Part shown: positions 52,358-62,404 of the stretch, one piece after another
How positions within the stretch are numbered: position 1 is the first letter of the stretch
Layout: each line of letters starts with the position of its first letter
Source: Synechocystis sp. PCC 7509
GTDB lineage: Bacteria; Cyanobacteriota; Cyanobacteriia; Cyanobacteriales; Chroococcidiopsidaceae
Reading direction: 5' to 3'
DNA length: 64,000 nt
Assembly (NCBI RefSeq): GCF_000332075.2
Contig: NZ_ALVU02000001.1
Span: 62,001 to 126,000, forward strand
The notes under the pieces: generated by a model
Told to the model about the DNA's origin: nothing
Databases searched by the model: none
Seen by the model: only the letters and a program-made list of their open reading frames with translations
Program-made: the position numbers and the translations under genes

Positions 52358-53046
52358 TACGGACTGATTAACTGTTGCAACCAAGTTTCAACTTGCGATC
52401 GCAAACGATTGTTAGCAATATCTCCCGTTGACTCTAAATGCAGAGGTAGGAGTGCTAAAGCTCTACGATAATCGGCGATCGCTAAATTCCAATCACCCCA
52501 AAGATGGTAAGTCCGCCCTTGTTCAGCGTAGATATTGCCTTGCAGTTGACCGAACAAGGCGGCGATTTCCAAGTCTTCCACTGCTTCTTTGTACTTCCCT
52601 AAGTCACGCCAGGTAATAGCTCGATTGATCCAGGCTCGGACATGACTGGGATTGAGATCCAAAGCACGATCGTAGTCAGCGATCGCCATATTTAGACTAC
52701 CAGAAACGGCATAGTAGTTAGCGCGGTTGTTGTAAGCACTAGCTAGTTGCGGATTGAGTTGAATTGCTTTATCGTAATCGGCGATCGCTTTAAGCAATTG
52801 ACCGCTTTGAAAATAGATTAAGCCCCGATTGTTGTAATCGATCGCATTATCGGGATGGCGATCAATTAAATGACTCATTGAAGCGATCGCGCTTTTGTAA
52901 TCTCCAAGTTTGGCTTTGGCTTTACCATAGGAGCGCAAACAGCGATCGGGTAACAATTCTGGTTCTAAGGGGCTAGGAGATTGTCGATCCCAGGGGTAAG
53001 GGTGTGCAAAACAATCGGGAAGGGAAGCTAATAATTGACGGTTCAT
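52357..53046 (-). CDS. TPR-repeat protein
   Basis: 229 aa from ATG 53046; a TTG at 53106 would add 20 residues. Four to five tetratricopeptide repeats are visible, such as YKSAIASMSHLIDRHPDNAIDYNNRGLIYF, LLKAIADYDKAIQLNPQLASAYNNRANYY and LNMAIADYDRALDLNPSHVRAWINRAITW. It should be a protein-interaction scaffold. No signal peptide or partner is evident. Confidence 0.85.
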   Translation of the reverse strand: MNRQLLASLPDCFAHPYPWDRQSPSPLEPELLPDRCLRSYGKAKAKLGDYKSAIASMSHLIDRHPDNAIDYNNRGLIYFQSGQLLKAIADYDKAIQLNPQLASAYNNRANYYAVSGSLNMAIADYDRALDLNPSHVRAWINRAITWRDLGKYKEAVEDLEIAALFGQLQGNIYAEQGRTYHLWGDWNLAIADYRRALALLPLHLESTGDIANNRLRSQVETWLQQLISP

Positions 53047-53374
53047 TTTTTTTATAACTTCGAGCGGTAGCTCAACAAACTCAACGTATGATTTTTTTGG
53101 CAGCAACGCTTAGGCGGTTGTGTGACTTGATCAAGTGGCTTACATCATCATCGATGTTTTTTTAGAAAAGTTACCAAAAGTTAATATTGAATATATAATT
53201 GACAATTTAGCATTTGGTATTTTTTACTTCATCTTTCCTTAGTTCAATTCCAGAAATGAAGCTAGGAGTAGATCGACCCATTACCGGAAAAATGGGTTTA
53301 AAGCCCCGTCCTTGTAGGACGGCTTTATATTTTATTGGAGTTATATTCTCCAGTAAATATGTTAGAATAAAGCT

Positions 53375-54676
53375 ATGCTCACACTCACTTATCGCTATCG
53401 CATCTACCCCCAAACCGTCCAACAACAATTGTTGGACGAATGGATGGATATTTGCCGCAACGCCTACAACTACGGGCTGCGACAAATCAAAGATTGGTGC
53501 AATAGCAGAAAGTGTTTGATTGATAGGTGTTCTATCCATCACGAGTACATCTTGGGGGCGGAGCTCCCTTTCCCCAACGAGGCAGTCCAACATAGTGCGC
53601 TGCCAGGAGCTAAAAAAGAGTTCCCGCGCCTTGCACTTGTACCCAGTCAAGTGTTGCAGCAAGCGATTAAGCAACTGCATAGGAGTTGGGAGGGATTTCA
53701 AAAACTGGGACATGGGTTCTCGCGTTTTAAAAAGTTTGGGCAATTCAAATCCTTGTTGTTTCCCCAGTTCAAGCAGTCGCCAGCCAGTGGAAACAATTTG
53801 TTGCTGCCCAAATTGGGACTGGTCAAAATCAACCTGCATCGTCCTATCCCTGATGGTTTCCTTGTTAAGCAAGTTCGCATCCTCAAAAAAGCCGATAGAT
53901 GGTACGCCTGTATTGCTCTCCAGTGCGATGTCAGTGTTCCCGAACCTATGCCACATGGTCATCCGATTGGTGTAGATATTGGCCTCCTGAAATTCCTGGC
54001 AACCAGCGACGGCATTTTGGTAAAACCGCCTAAGTTTTTTAAAAGTCTGCAAAGCAAGCTGAAATTGCTGCAACGTAGACTGAGCAGAAAAACCAAACGG
54101 TGCGGCATTTTTGGGGAGAATAATTCTTCCCAAAAGATGCCTTCGAAAAACTACGAGAAAGCCAGAATAAACGTTGCTCTTGTCCACCACCAAATTGATA
54201 ACACGCGCAAAGACTTTCACTTTAAGTGCGCCCACGCCCTTTGTGATGCCTCTGATATGGTCTTTATGGAAGACTTGGACTATACGGTCATGGCTAAAGG
54301 AATGTTTGGCAAGCATATGTTGGATGGAGGGTTTGGGGCATTCCGAACTATCGTCAAATATGTGTGCTGGAAGCGAGATAAGTTTTTTGGCGTGGTCAAC
54401 AGTCGGGGGACTTCGCAAGAATGTCCTGAGTGTGGGGCGACGGTTAAAAAAGACTTGAAGCAACGAGTGCATAGTTGTCCTGAATGTGGTTTCACTGGCG
54501 ATAGGGATGTAGCTAGTGGACTTGTAATTAGAAATAGAGGTATATCCTCACTTAGTACGGGTGGACAGCCCGGAATCGAAAGTGTCTGTGCAGCCGATCT
54601 ACCGGGGGCTGAAGAAATCCAGTCTAGGCAAGTGGCGAAACCTCGCAAGAGAAAAACCAGAAAGTCTAAATTGTGA
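53375..54676 (+). CDS. tnpB: TnpB RNA-guided nuclease (IS605 OrfB family)
   Basis: 433 aa. N-terminal WED/REC part begins MLTLTYRYRIYPQTVQQQLLDEWMDICRNAYN. The split RuvC domain keeps all catalytic acids: GVDIGLLKFLAT (Asp), FMEDLDY (Glu) and GDRDVASGLV (Asp). A zinc ribbon CPECG...CPECG lies between the last two. The frame is uninterrupted, so it should be an active reRNA-guided nuclease like IsDra2 TnpB, keeping the element in place by cutting empty sites. A 421-codon antisense frame is a shadow. Confidence 0.93.
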   Translation: MLTLTYRYRIYPQTVQQQLLDEWMDICRNAYNYGLRQIKDWCNSRKCLIDRCSIHHEYILGAELPFPNEAVQHSALPGAKKEFPRLALVPSQVLQQAIKQLHRSWEGFQKLGHGFSRFKKFGQFKSLLFPQFKQSPASGNNLLLPKLGLVKINLHRPIPDGFLVKQVRILKKADRWYACIALQCDVSVPEPMPHGHPIGVDIGLLKFLATSDGILVKPPKFFKSLQSKLKLLQRRLSRKTKRCGIFGENNSSQKMPSKNYEKARINVALVHHQIDNTRKDFHFKCAHALCDASDMVFMEDLDYTVMAKGMFGKHMLDGGFGAFRTIVKYVCWKRDKFFGVVNSRGTSQECPECGATVKKDLKQRVHSCPECGFTGDRDVASGLVIRNRGISSLSTGGQPGIESVCAADLPGAEEIQSRQVAKPRKRKTRKSKL

Positions 54677-54715
54677 AGTTTAGAAGCCCCACGCCTTTAG
54701 GCTGGGGAGATGTCA
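54560..54715 (+). ncRNA. Candidate reRNA (omega RNA) scaffold
   Basis: In IS605 elements the guide RNA derives from the 3' end of tnpB and the right end, with the guide taken from DNA flanking the element. Here that would be the segment up to the right-end hairpin, with the guide beginning near 54716 (tatctcgacttaagc). Position is inferred from the family; the 5' end is unknown. Confidence 0.45.
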
Positions 54716-54790
54716 CTATCTCGACTTAAGCGAAGTCTCTAGACAACTTGGTACAATGCAACAACCAACAGCATTGACAGAAATACTTTT

Positions 54791-55249
54791 ATGACCAATA
54801 CCTTGTTAAGTGATGCTACAGATTTATCCGCCGATGACTATCTTGTGGTTGGGTTAGCAACTTGCTTTGTTAAAGAAGATGGGGAAGTACACGAAGTTGA
54901 AGTAATTGAGCCAATACCATCGGCAGCTTTGGAAGCAATTGTTAAAGGTATTCCGACTTCTTATAAACTTGCTTTGGCAACTACCATTGGCGACGTTGTG
55001 ACTCAATTGCCCCAAAAACCCCAAGGATTTCCCGATTCGGCGCAATTTAGCGATGAATTTGTGATTAGAGCGATCGCCGCCGCCCGGACTTACAAGCGCC
55101 GTGATATCGCCCAAACCCATATTCCCCCAGGTACAACCCGCAATGACTTCAAATACTCTATTGAGCGCAAACGAGTATTAAATATGAGCCGTACTGTCAC
55201 CACTGACGATAATGTAAAGCAACACTCTCATACTCATAAAGTGCTGTAG
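54791..55249 (+). CDS. Conserved hypothetical protein
   Basis: 152 aa, soluble. The start MTNTLLSDATDLSADDYLVVGLATCFVKEDGEVHEVEVIEPIPSAALEAI suggests a conserved cyanobacterial protein; the C-terminus is His-rich (QHSHTHKVL), which could bind metal. It ends 2 bp before the GST gene, so they form an operon. No known family. Confidence 0.7.
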   Translation: MTNTLLSDATDLSADDYLVVGLATCFVKEDGEVHEVEVIEPIPSAALEAIVKGIPTSYKLALATTIGDVVTQLPQKPQGFPDSAQFSDEFVIRAIAAARTYKRRDIAQTHIPPGTTRNDFKYSIERKRVLNMSRTVTTDDNVKQHSHTHKVL

Positions 55250-55251
55250 TT

Positions 55252-55803
55252 ATGTTGAAACTTTACGGTGGCGCACGTAGCCGTGCATCAATTGTCAAGT
55301 GGTATTTAGAAGAATTAGCAATTGACTACAAGTTTGTCCTGCTAGATATGCAAGCAAGAGAACATCTCAAACCAGAGTTTTTAGCTATTAACCCAATGGG
55401 AAAAGTCCCGGCGATCGCTGATGGGGATTTTTGTTTATGGGAATCGGGGGCAATTTTGCTTTATTTAGCCCAAAAGTACGAAAAAATTGCTTTGTCTATA
55501 GAGCAATTGGCGCAAATTAATCAGTGGATTTTGTTTGCTAACTCTACTTTGGCGATCGGAGTTTTTGTCGAAGCCAACCGAGAGCGAGAAATGCCTAGGC
55601 TATTAACCGCCTTAGATGGAATTTTGGCACACCAACCGTATTTGCTAAAAGAAGAATTTACTGTTGCTGATGTAGCTGTAGGTTCGATCTTGGCTTACAT
55701 TCCGCTCATGTTGAAGCTAGATTTGAGTGCTTACCAAGAAGTAACAAGCTATATGCAGCGCTTGGGGGAGCGTCCAGCATTTCAAAAAGCGATGTCTATG
55801 TAA
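55252..55803 (+). CDS. Glutathione S-transferase family protein
   Basis: 183 aa. The N-terminal thioredoxin-like domain has LYGGARSRASIVKWYLEELAIDYKFV, NPMGKVPAIADGDFCLWESGAILLYLA with the cis-Pro and Glu-Ser of the glutathione site. The C-terminal all-helical domain is short (about 100 residues). It probably detoxifies electrophiles with glutathione. It is translated right after the upstream conserved gene. Confidence 0.9.
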   Translation: MLKLYGGARSRASIVKWYLEELAIDYKFVLLDMQAREHLKPEFLAINPMGKVPAIADGDFCLWESGAILLYLAQKYEKIALSIEQLAQINQWILFANSTLAIGVFVEANREREMPRLLTALDGILAHQPYLLKEEFTVADVAVGSILAYIPLMLKLDLSAYQEVTSYMQRLGERPAFQKAMSM

Positions 55804-55832
55804 AAAAATAGGACAGACTTTTAACCTGTCCT
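55801..55832 (-). terminator. Terminator of the tgt-psbK unit
   Basis: A 7-bp stem aggacag / ctgtcct with a 9-base loop; on the minus strand it is followed by ATTTTTTTA. It ends the psbK transcript 25 bp after the psbK stop. Confidence 0.75.
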
Positions 55833-55856
55833 ACACAATACTTATCACAAAAAAAA

Positions 55857-55994
55857 TTATCTAAAACCAATTGCCGCTTGCCAAACAAACGCCAGCAACA
55901 AGAAAAATACGGGAATAATTGGTAAAACGTCTACTAAAGGATTAAAAATCGCGTAGGCTTCCGGGAGTTTTGCGAGCAACAGTACCGCTTCCAT
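55857..55994 (-). CDS. psbK: Photosystem II protein PsbK
   Basis: 45 aa: [39 protein letters not shown]-type sequence. [17 protein letters not shown] is the hallmark of mature PsbK, followed by its single thylakoid-membrane helix and WQAAIGFR at the end. The N-terminal MEAVLLLA is the cleaved presequence. The gene lies 72 bp downstream of tgt on the same strand and has its own terminator. Confidence 0.93.
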   Translation of the reverse strand: MEAVLLLAKLPEAYAIFNPLVDVLPIIPVFFLLLAFVWQAAIGFR

Positions 55995-56066
55995 CTGTAT
56001 ATATCTCTACTTATGCAGCTTTAAGAATTGAGATGAATTTTAACACAAAAGGGATAGCTAATTAAG

Positions 56067-57227
<1,161 letters not shown>

Positions 57228-57328
57228 TCAGTGTAAGAGTAGATAACCGTTTAACCTAGTTACAACTAAAGTTTTAGCTAGTCGCCGCCAGTCCCACGTA
57301 CCTATACTTTGATGCAGCGCCGGGTAGT

Positions 57329-57781
57329 TTACAAAGGACAGCTACCATCATCATCAATTTCTGCATCCCATTTAGCTGAGATTACTTGATCCATCATTGC
57401 TTCCAAACTTCCAACGTTTAAATTGCGTGTCAATCGTTCTTGCAACGGTGTAGAAAGCGGAATTAGCCGCAAGCAAGCGTTATCTTGCATCAAATCAAAA
57501 TAGGTTTCTTGCTCTAGAGACTGTTTTAGTTCTAGATAATCAAAACTATGCAAATTCAAATACAGTGCGTGATTAGCAATCAGCGTCGCCTGTTGAGGAT
57601 TAGTAAATATCTCCATCACATCGCCTTCACCTTGGCTTGTGAGCTTGCCATCTTGAATATAGAGATAGTGGACGCGCCCGATGTCGGCAAGTAGCCGCCC
57701 AATATCTATTTTGTTGGTAATAATGCCAGTATTAATAATGCACGGAGCGGGTAGCTGGGAGTCGGAGCGATAGTTACTCAT
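57329..57781 (-). CDS. Conserved cyanobacterial hypothetical protein
   Basis: 150 aa, soluble, no signal peptide. PAPCIINTGIITNKIDIGRLLADIGRVHYLYIQDGKLTSQGEGDVMEIF looks like a compact alpha/beta domain and the end DAEIDDDGSCPL is acidic. I recognise no named family. It is transcribed divergently from the IS1 remnant region. Confidence 0.7.
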   Translation of the reverse strand: MSNYRSDSQLPAPCIINTGIITNKIDIGRLLADIGRVHYLYIQDGKLTSQGEGDVMEIFTNPQQATLIANHALYLNLHSFDYLELKQSLEQETYFDLMQDNACLRLIPLSTPLQERLTRNLNVGSLEAMMDQVISAKWDAEIDDDGSCPL

Positions 57782-58130
57782 AATTAAAACAACTTGTCGG
57801 CGAAACTTGTCTATGGTGGAAAAAATCGAAAGGGAACTTGAGTAAGTAGGTTTGCAGTCGTGAGTTTGCCAAACCTGAAGGACAAAAACTTCTACAAGCT
57901 TGTTTTAAGGCTAAGAGTTAGGTAGCAAAACTAATCAAGGTAATTACAAAAAGTTACAGTCAAACAGCAGCCTACGACACAATATTATCTCAAGTTTTTT
58001 GACTTTGCTCCTACTTGCTGTAGAGCTAAACAATTTAACCTGGGAGGACGTACACCTGACTATTTACCCTTTGCATCCACTAGATAGTGGCGATCGCCGA
58101 TTTTAAAGGTAAAGCAACGCTTCAATAACC
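57782..58130. other. Intergenic region left of the IS1 remnant
   Basis: About 350 bp with no gene and no clear repeat; one GCGATCGC at 58090-58097. It may contain the promoter of the 57781 gene and debris of whatever the IS1 element interrupted. Confidence 0.5.
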
Positions 58131-58610
58131 GGAGATGTTGTAAAAGTGTTGGTATGTATTCATTGGTATCCAGAGTAGCCATAATTACACAAGTATTGCA
58201 TTGTCCTTGCTGTCAGGAAGTAGATTTTGTAAAAAATGGCAAGACTCCTCAACAGAAGCAACGCTACCAATGTCGGGAAGAACTTTGTAGTGGTCGAATA
58301 TTTATTGGGCGATTATGCTTATCAAGGTCAGTTCAGAAAAGTAAAATAACAAATTGTAGACATGGTACTTAACGGCAGTGGAATTCGAGATACAGCACGA
58401 GAGATTTTGGGAGGAATAATTCCCCCCGAAAATCTCTCACTACTATTACATAGTATTACTAGCACTGTTATCAAAAAACTAAAAAAAACAAGCCCAATTG
58501 CAACCAGTTAATTTATCAGTTTTAAAGCAATCTGTTTGCGAATCAATTGTGGTTGATATTTGTGTAGCTAAATTAGACTTGATGCCGTTAGGGATGGAAT
58601 CGGAGCTAAT

Positions 58611-59014
58611 TGACATCCTCACCGCTCTAAAGAGACGGTGATTCCCAAACCTCACGATTTGAGTTTCTGTTTCATAGCAACTGCCTCCACTCCCAAAGGA
58701 ATATTGGTCTTATGTTCGCTCCACAGACTATTCCCGCAAGCCCTGCGGTTCTTATGTATCGAAATCCAAAAAGGAATTCTTATGTACTGTTTGACTCAAG
58801 GGATGTTTACCATTGCCCTATCCTCTTTTCCCGGTCTACCGATTTTTCTGCGCCGCCAGTTGTACTGGACTTCGCTCGTTAGGCTGTCTGATCCATGCGT
58901 CGCGGGTGGGTCATTGACCATGTATATTATAGCACATTCTTTAAATATAAAGCCGTCCTGGAAGGACGGGGTTTCTACCCAATTTTCTGAGGACGGGGTT
59001 TCTACCCAATTTTC
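58611..59014 (-). mobile_element. IS605-type remnant nested in IS1
   Basis: Reads on the minus strand: the left-end hairpin is near 58951-58970 (aaagccgtcctggaaggacggggttt on plus, matching the intact copy at 53300) and the right end near 58611-58650 (tgacatcctcaccgctctaaagagacggtgattc). Most of tnpB is gone. Excision restores the IS1 reading frame, which fixes the ends to within a few bases. Confidence 0.7.
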
Positions 59015-59017
59015 TGA
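58964..59017. repeat. Perfect 27-bp tandem duplication at the IS605-type left end
   Basis: Two identical units (ggacggggtttctacccaat plus tttctga), 58964-58990 and 58991-59017. The unit contains one arm of the left-end hairpin and the flank, so the tip of the remnant has been duplicated. Confidence 0.85.
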
Positions 59018-59421
59018 TGAAATGTGGATTGTTGGAAAAATTCTAATCAGAGGTGGTTGTGGCACGCTATTGATAAGAGCGGAAAAGTTTTAACCTATGT
59101 TTTTGGGACACGTTCTGATAAAGTTTTTGTCCAATGGAAAGCTTTATTAGAACCCTTTGGAATTACCCGTTTTTACACCGATGCTTGGGGAGCTTATTCG
59201 CGGCATTTAGAGCAACACTTGCATAAAATTGGCAAACAAAACACTCAAAAGATAGAAAACAGACCTTTGACACTGCGGACTCGGATTAAACGTCAAGCTC
59301 GGAAAACAATTTGTTTTTCTAAGACGGTTGATATACACGATTTGGTAATTGAACTGTTTATTAATAGATACGAGTTTGGACTATCCATTTAATTTTGCAT
59401 CAACATCTATACAGCATCTCC

Positions 59422-60198
59422 CAGAAATTTACCTATAAAAATATTTCTGACGATAATGCAAATATAGTTATTCCCCAGAACCCGCACCAAAAATTAGCAG
59501 AAATTTCTCAGAGATTACAAGTGTTACAAAGAGAGCAGAATGAGCTTTTGCAGGAAACCGCAAAAATCTTGGCTTTAACTAAAGATTAATAAGTTAGGAT
59601 TTGCTATTTTGGCTTAAGTATAGCGCTCCGTTTTGAGTTATGAAATATACAATCTGCCCCTAGCTCCCAAGTTTGGATGTTAAGATTCCTGTTCCCTCAG
59701 ACTTGGGTACTAGGGGCAAAACCATTCTGGTTTATACAACTGATTTATGATTGCTATGTAGACAAATAAAAACATTAAAATCTGTAATTTGTCAAGCCAT
59801 AAAAAAATAACCGAAATCTAAAATAAACCAATTTTTTATCAAAGTATAGTAGGCTAAGTCATTTAGCCTATCTAGGCAAAGCTTTAAGTAAAGAAAATCA
59901 CTTTTATAGACTTTCACCAATTACCCATTCAAGACTTTTTTCAAGCTTTTCTGCCCAAATATTTGAATAATAACCAATTAGAGGTAAAATTATCAAAGTT
60001 ACTTACTTTAATTAGCTTGCTATCAAAAAACTTTCTTATTAGTTACAAAACAGCAACCTAATCTAGTAATTACGAGCCAATTCACTGCAAGCGCCGTCAG
60101 CGCCGCTTGGGGAATGCCTCGTCGTAGGATTAAAAACATAATTGCTGTTTTGCCAGCTAGTTTCGGCTAGTCTATCTACGACTTTCCTCAAATTAATT
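59422..60198. other. Long intergenic region right of the IS1 remnant
   Basis: Nearly 780 bp with no convincing gene. A 64-codon frame at 59395-59589 starts inside the IS1 end and encodes a coiled coil (EISQRLQVLQREQNELLQETAKI); it may be the tail of a gene cut by IS1. A palindromic repeat lies at 59619-59757. The rest is AT-rich. Confidence 0.5.
59619..59757. repeat. MITE-like palindromic repeat (copy B, inverted)
   Basis: Inner arms tgcccctag-N2-cccaagt and its complement pair at 16 of 18 positions. The outer ends are inverted relative to copy A at 15173-15313: atagcaat-N-ctaaatcagt-like and tgagttatgaaata. Same family, opposite orientation. Confidence 0.65.
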
Positions 60199-60603
60199 AT
60201 GAGTTTTGAAGATTTTTCTAATAGCTCCACTGATGACATCCAGCCTTTAATTTTAGCGGTAGATGACAATGAAGACAATTTACAATTAATTAGCCAACTA
60301 TTAGTTATTATGAGCTGCTGTTTTATTACTGCTAAAGATGGTAAAGAAGCTCTATCTATGGCAGAAAATTACCAACCAAAATTAATTTTATTAGATATGA
60401 TGTTGCCGGATTTGAGCGGTATAGAAGTTACTAATTATCTTAAACAAAATCCCCAGACAAAAGCAATTCCAATTGTCGCAGTTACAGCGATGGCAAGAGT
60501 AGAAGATAAAGAACGGTTTGTTAAAGCTGGTTGTGATGATTGTGTTACTAAGCCTTATGCAATTGATGAATTAGAAGCTATTATTCGCCGATATGTATCT
60601 TAG
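60199..60603 (+). CDS. Single-domain response regulator
   Basis: 134 aa receiver domain with no output domain. LILAVDDNEDN supplies the acidic pair, LILLDMMLPDLSG the phosphoacceptor Asp, VAVTAMA the Thr and VTKPYAID the Lys. ATG 60199 is used; a TTG further upstream only adds a tail. CheY/DivK-type proteins shuttle phosphate from a histidine kinase to a partner; no kinase gene is nearby. Confidence 0.9.
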   Translation: MSFEDFSNSSTDDIQPLILAVDDNEDNLQLISQLLVIMSCCFITAKDGKEALSMAENYQPKLILLDMMLPDLSGIEVTNYLKQNPQTKAIPIVAVTAMARVEDKERFVKAGCDDCVTKPYAIDELEAIIRRYVS

Positions 60604-60719
60604 GTGAAATTCTTAGCTTAGAGGATTTAGATGTTAGGTATTAGGTGCTATAGTCTAGCTTAGTAAATAAAACTATAAGACCAAAAACTTAAGATCCAAA
60701 GTCCTGTTTTTAACCTCTA

Positions 60720-61091
60720 CTATGGATTACGAAATTGTGGTGATTCTGCCAAAATGGCAATGGTAGCACTACGCCCAGTGTCTAGTTTTGCGTTACTTAG
60801 TAAGTCAATTACACTGATGCCAACTACTTCTTCAATTAATGCTTTTAATTGAGGCTGGAGTGCTTCGTCTAACTCAGAACGGACTTGTTCTGCTAGCTCT
60901 TGTTGACCATTATTAACTAAAACTTGCTCTGGTTGAGTGATGGAATCTTCCAGAATAATTGCAATTTTTCCGTCAAAAATTTGGCATATTACTCGACTTG
61001 GTGTATGTTCTAACTGAGAGCGATACAAAGATTGAATTCGCTGGGATAGCGTTCTTTCTATTTGTCCGCGTGTAGAAGAAGATGGATTCAT
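60720..61091 (-). CDS. DUF2294 family protein
   Basis: 123 aa, soluble (RGQIERTLSQRIQSLYRSQLEHTPSRVICQIFDGKIAIILEDSITQPEQVLV...). It fits the DUF2294/MpsC-type family, known in Firmicutes in connection with membrane-potential generation; in cyanobacteria the function is unknown. Stand-alone gene. Confidence 0.78.
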   Translation of the reverse strand: MNPSSSTRGQIERTLSQRIQSLYRSQLEHTPSRVICQIFDGKIAIILEDSITQPEQVLVNNGQQELAEQVRSELDEALQPQLKALIEEVVGISVIDLLSNAKLDTGRSATIAILAESPQFRNP

Positions 61092-61217
61092 AGCTATGGG
61101 AGTTCAGCAAAAAATATCTATCGTTAGATAGATGATAAAATTAAAACGTATCATTTTGTTAAAAATTATAAAAATACATCCAAAGATAGATTTTTATAAA
61201 CAACTCAAATAATTTAA

Positions 61218-62264
61218 CTAGGGATAGATCAGAATTTTTAAAGTATCGCTTTGAGGAGAAGTTGCTCTAGTAACCGCCGCCGGAAGTTCTTGCAAAGAAA
61301 AGCGATCGCTAATTAAGGCATTGACATCAATTCGTTGATTAAAAACAATATCTACAGCCAAACTTTGCAAGCGATAAGAAGAACTATAACTACCCATCAA
61401 ATCAATCTCTCGACGGTAAAGAATATTAGGATTAATCGGAATCTCTAATTGATCAGGGAACTCTGCAAAAAATAAAATTTTGCCGCCACGACGAGTACAT
61501 TCAAGCGCCTGAAAAAAAGCTTTATCGCTAGGAACAGCAAGCAAAGTGGTATCTACTCCCATCCCATTAGTTAAGGCTAATATATTTGCTGTTAAATTAG
61601 GATCGCGAGCGTCAAAAGCAGCTTCAGCACCGACACTTAAGGCTTTTTCCAAGCGAGAAGGGATTAAATCGGTAGAAATCGCTTTACCGCCAAAATACTT
61701 AATTAACATCACAAACATCAAGCCAATCGGGCCAGCACCAGTTACAAGTACCGATTCACCGGGAGCAATTTGGGCTTTTTTTACCGCCTTGAGACAGCAG
61801 TTAGTGGGTTCTACAAAACTTGCTTGTTCAAAAGTAACGCGATCGGGAATCAAAATTAAACCACCATTGCGGACAATATGACCAGGGACTTTGACATATT
61901 CAGCAAAACCGCCGCCACTAGCGTTAAAACCCGCCGTTGTGGAGATATTTTTGTAAACCTCGCACATCGAAAAATTGTCATGTAGACAGTATTGACAACG
62001 CATACAAGGAATATGGTGCATAACCACAACTCTTTGTCCTACTTGCCAATCAGTAACCTTTTCTCCTACCTTGGCAATAATTCCCGCCATTTCATGCCCA
62101 AAAATGCGCGGTGGTTCGTATAGTGGATAAAGAATCTTTTTGATATCTGACTGACACAGTCCTACTACTTGGACTTGAACTAAAACCTCATCATCGGCGA
62201 GGGTGGGTACAGGTAGTTCCTCATAACTTAGCTGATTAACGCCTCTAAATACTTGTGCTTTCAT
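61218..62264 (-). CDS. Zinc-dependent medium-chain alcohol dehydrogenase
   Basis: 348 aa from ATG 62264, which has AAGGA upstream; a start at 62303 is unlikely. Catalytic zinc ligands: VVGLCQSDIKK (Cys) and FGHEMAGI (His-Glu). Structural zinc: CMRCQYCLHDNFSMC. The Rossmann fold has VLVTGAGPIGLMFVMLIK. It looks like sorbitol/threonine-type dehydrogenases; the substrate is unknown. The Asp after the first nucleotide-binding strand (STDLIPSRLEKA) suggests NAD. Confidence 0.88.
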   Translation of the reverse strand: MKAQVFRGVNQLSYEELPVPTLADDEVLVQVQVVGLCQSDIKKILYPLYEPPRIFGHEMAGIIAKVGEKVTDWQVGQRVVVMHHIPCMRCQYCLHDNFSMCEVYKNISTTAGFNASGGGFAEYVKVPGHIVRNGGLILIPDRVTFEQASFVEPTNCCLKAVKKAQIAPGESVLVTGAGPIGLMFVMLIKYFGGKAISTDLIPSRLEKALSVGAEAAFDARDPNLTANILALTNGMGVDTTLLAVPSDKAFFQALECTRRGGKILFFAEFPDQLEIPINPNILYRREIDLMGSYSSSYRLQSLAVDIVFNQRIDVNALISDRFSLQELPAAVTRATSPQSDTLKILIYP

Positions 62265-62404
62265 AATTTTTCCTTTTATCTTGCCAACTTTAGACTTTAG
62301 CAAAAGTTACGCGTCCAAGTGCAAGCACCTTAACTATTGCACCTCAAGAAAGATAATTAATAAGTCGCTAGGCATTAAGATTGTAAATATAAATAATCTA
62401 TACA

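Larger units (their letters stand above)
53285..54715 (+). mobile_element. IS605/IS1341-type element (TnpB only)
   Basis: Left-end hairpin at 53300-53326 (aaagcc-CC-gtcc / ggacggcttt) and right-end hairpin at about 54685-54707 (gccccacgcc / ggctgggg) frame a single tnpB. TTAC at 53281-53284 lies 15 bp before the left hairpin and is a plausible cleavage/target tetranucleotide; the right end probably stops at TGTCAC 54711-54716 or just before. No tnpA is present, so transposition would need one in trans. Exact ends are estimates. Confidence 0.8.
58154..59392 (+). pseudogene. IS1 transposase (InsA-InsB type), broken
   Basis: The 5' part encodes the InsA zinc finger (CPCCQEVDFVKNGKTPQQKQRYQC). 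A frame change then leads to DYAYQGQFRKVK-stop-QIVDMVLNGSGIRDTAR. After the nested insertion the InsB catalytic part continues as SNQRWLWHAIDKSGK, YVFGTRSDK, LLEPFGITRFYTDAWGAYSRHLEQHLHKIGKQNTQKIE and NRPLTLRTRIKRQARKTICFSKT. At least two frameshifts and one stop make it inactive. Removing the nested element restores MESELI-DEMW in one frame. Confidence 0.85.
58131..59421 (+). mobile_element. Decayed IS1-family element
   Basis: Terminal inverted repeats are readable: ggagatgttgtaaaagtgttgg at 58131-58152 and its degenerate complement ending at 59421. Inside is an InsA/InsB-type transposase broken by frameshifts and stops, and a nested IS605-type remnant (58611-59014). No target-site duplication is evident. 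Confidence 0.75.

Noticed and set aside
53207-54472. 421-codon minus-strand reading frame
   Set aside because: It is antisense to the catalytically complete tnpB and has no motif of its own; long antisense frames are common opposite IS605 genes.
58120-59431. Target-site duplication of the IS1 remnant
   Set aside because: The nine bases on either side of the inverted repeats do not match.
60063-60278. 71-codon minus-strand frame
   Set aside because: Overlaps the start of the response regulator gene and has no recognisable features.
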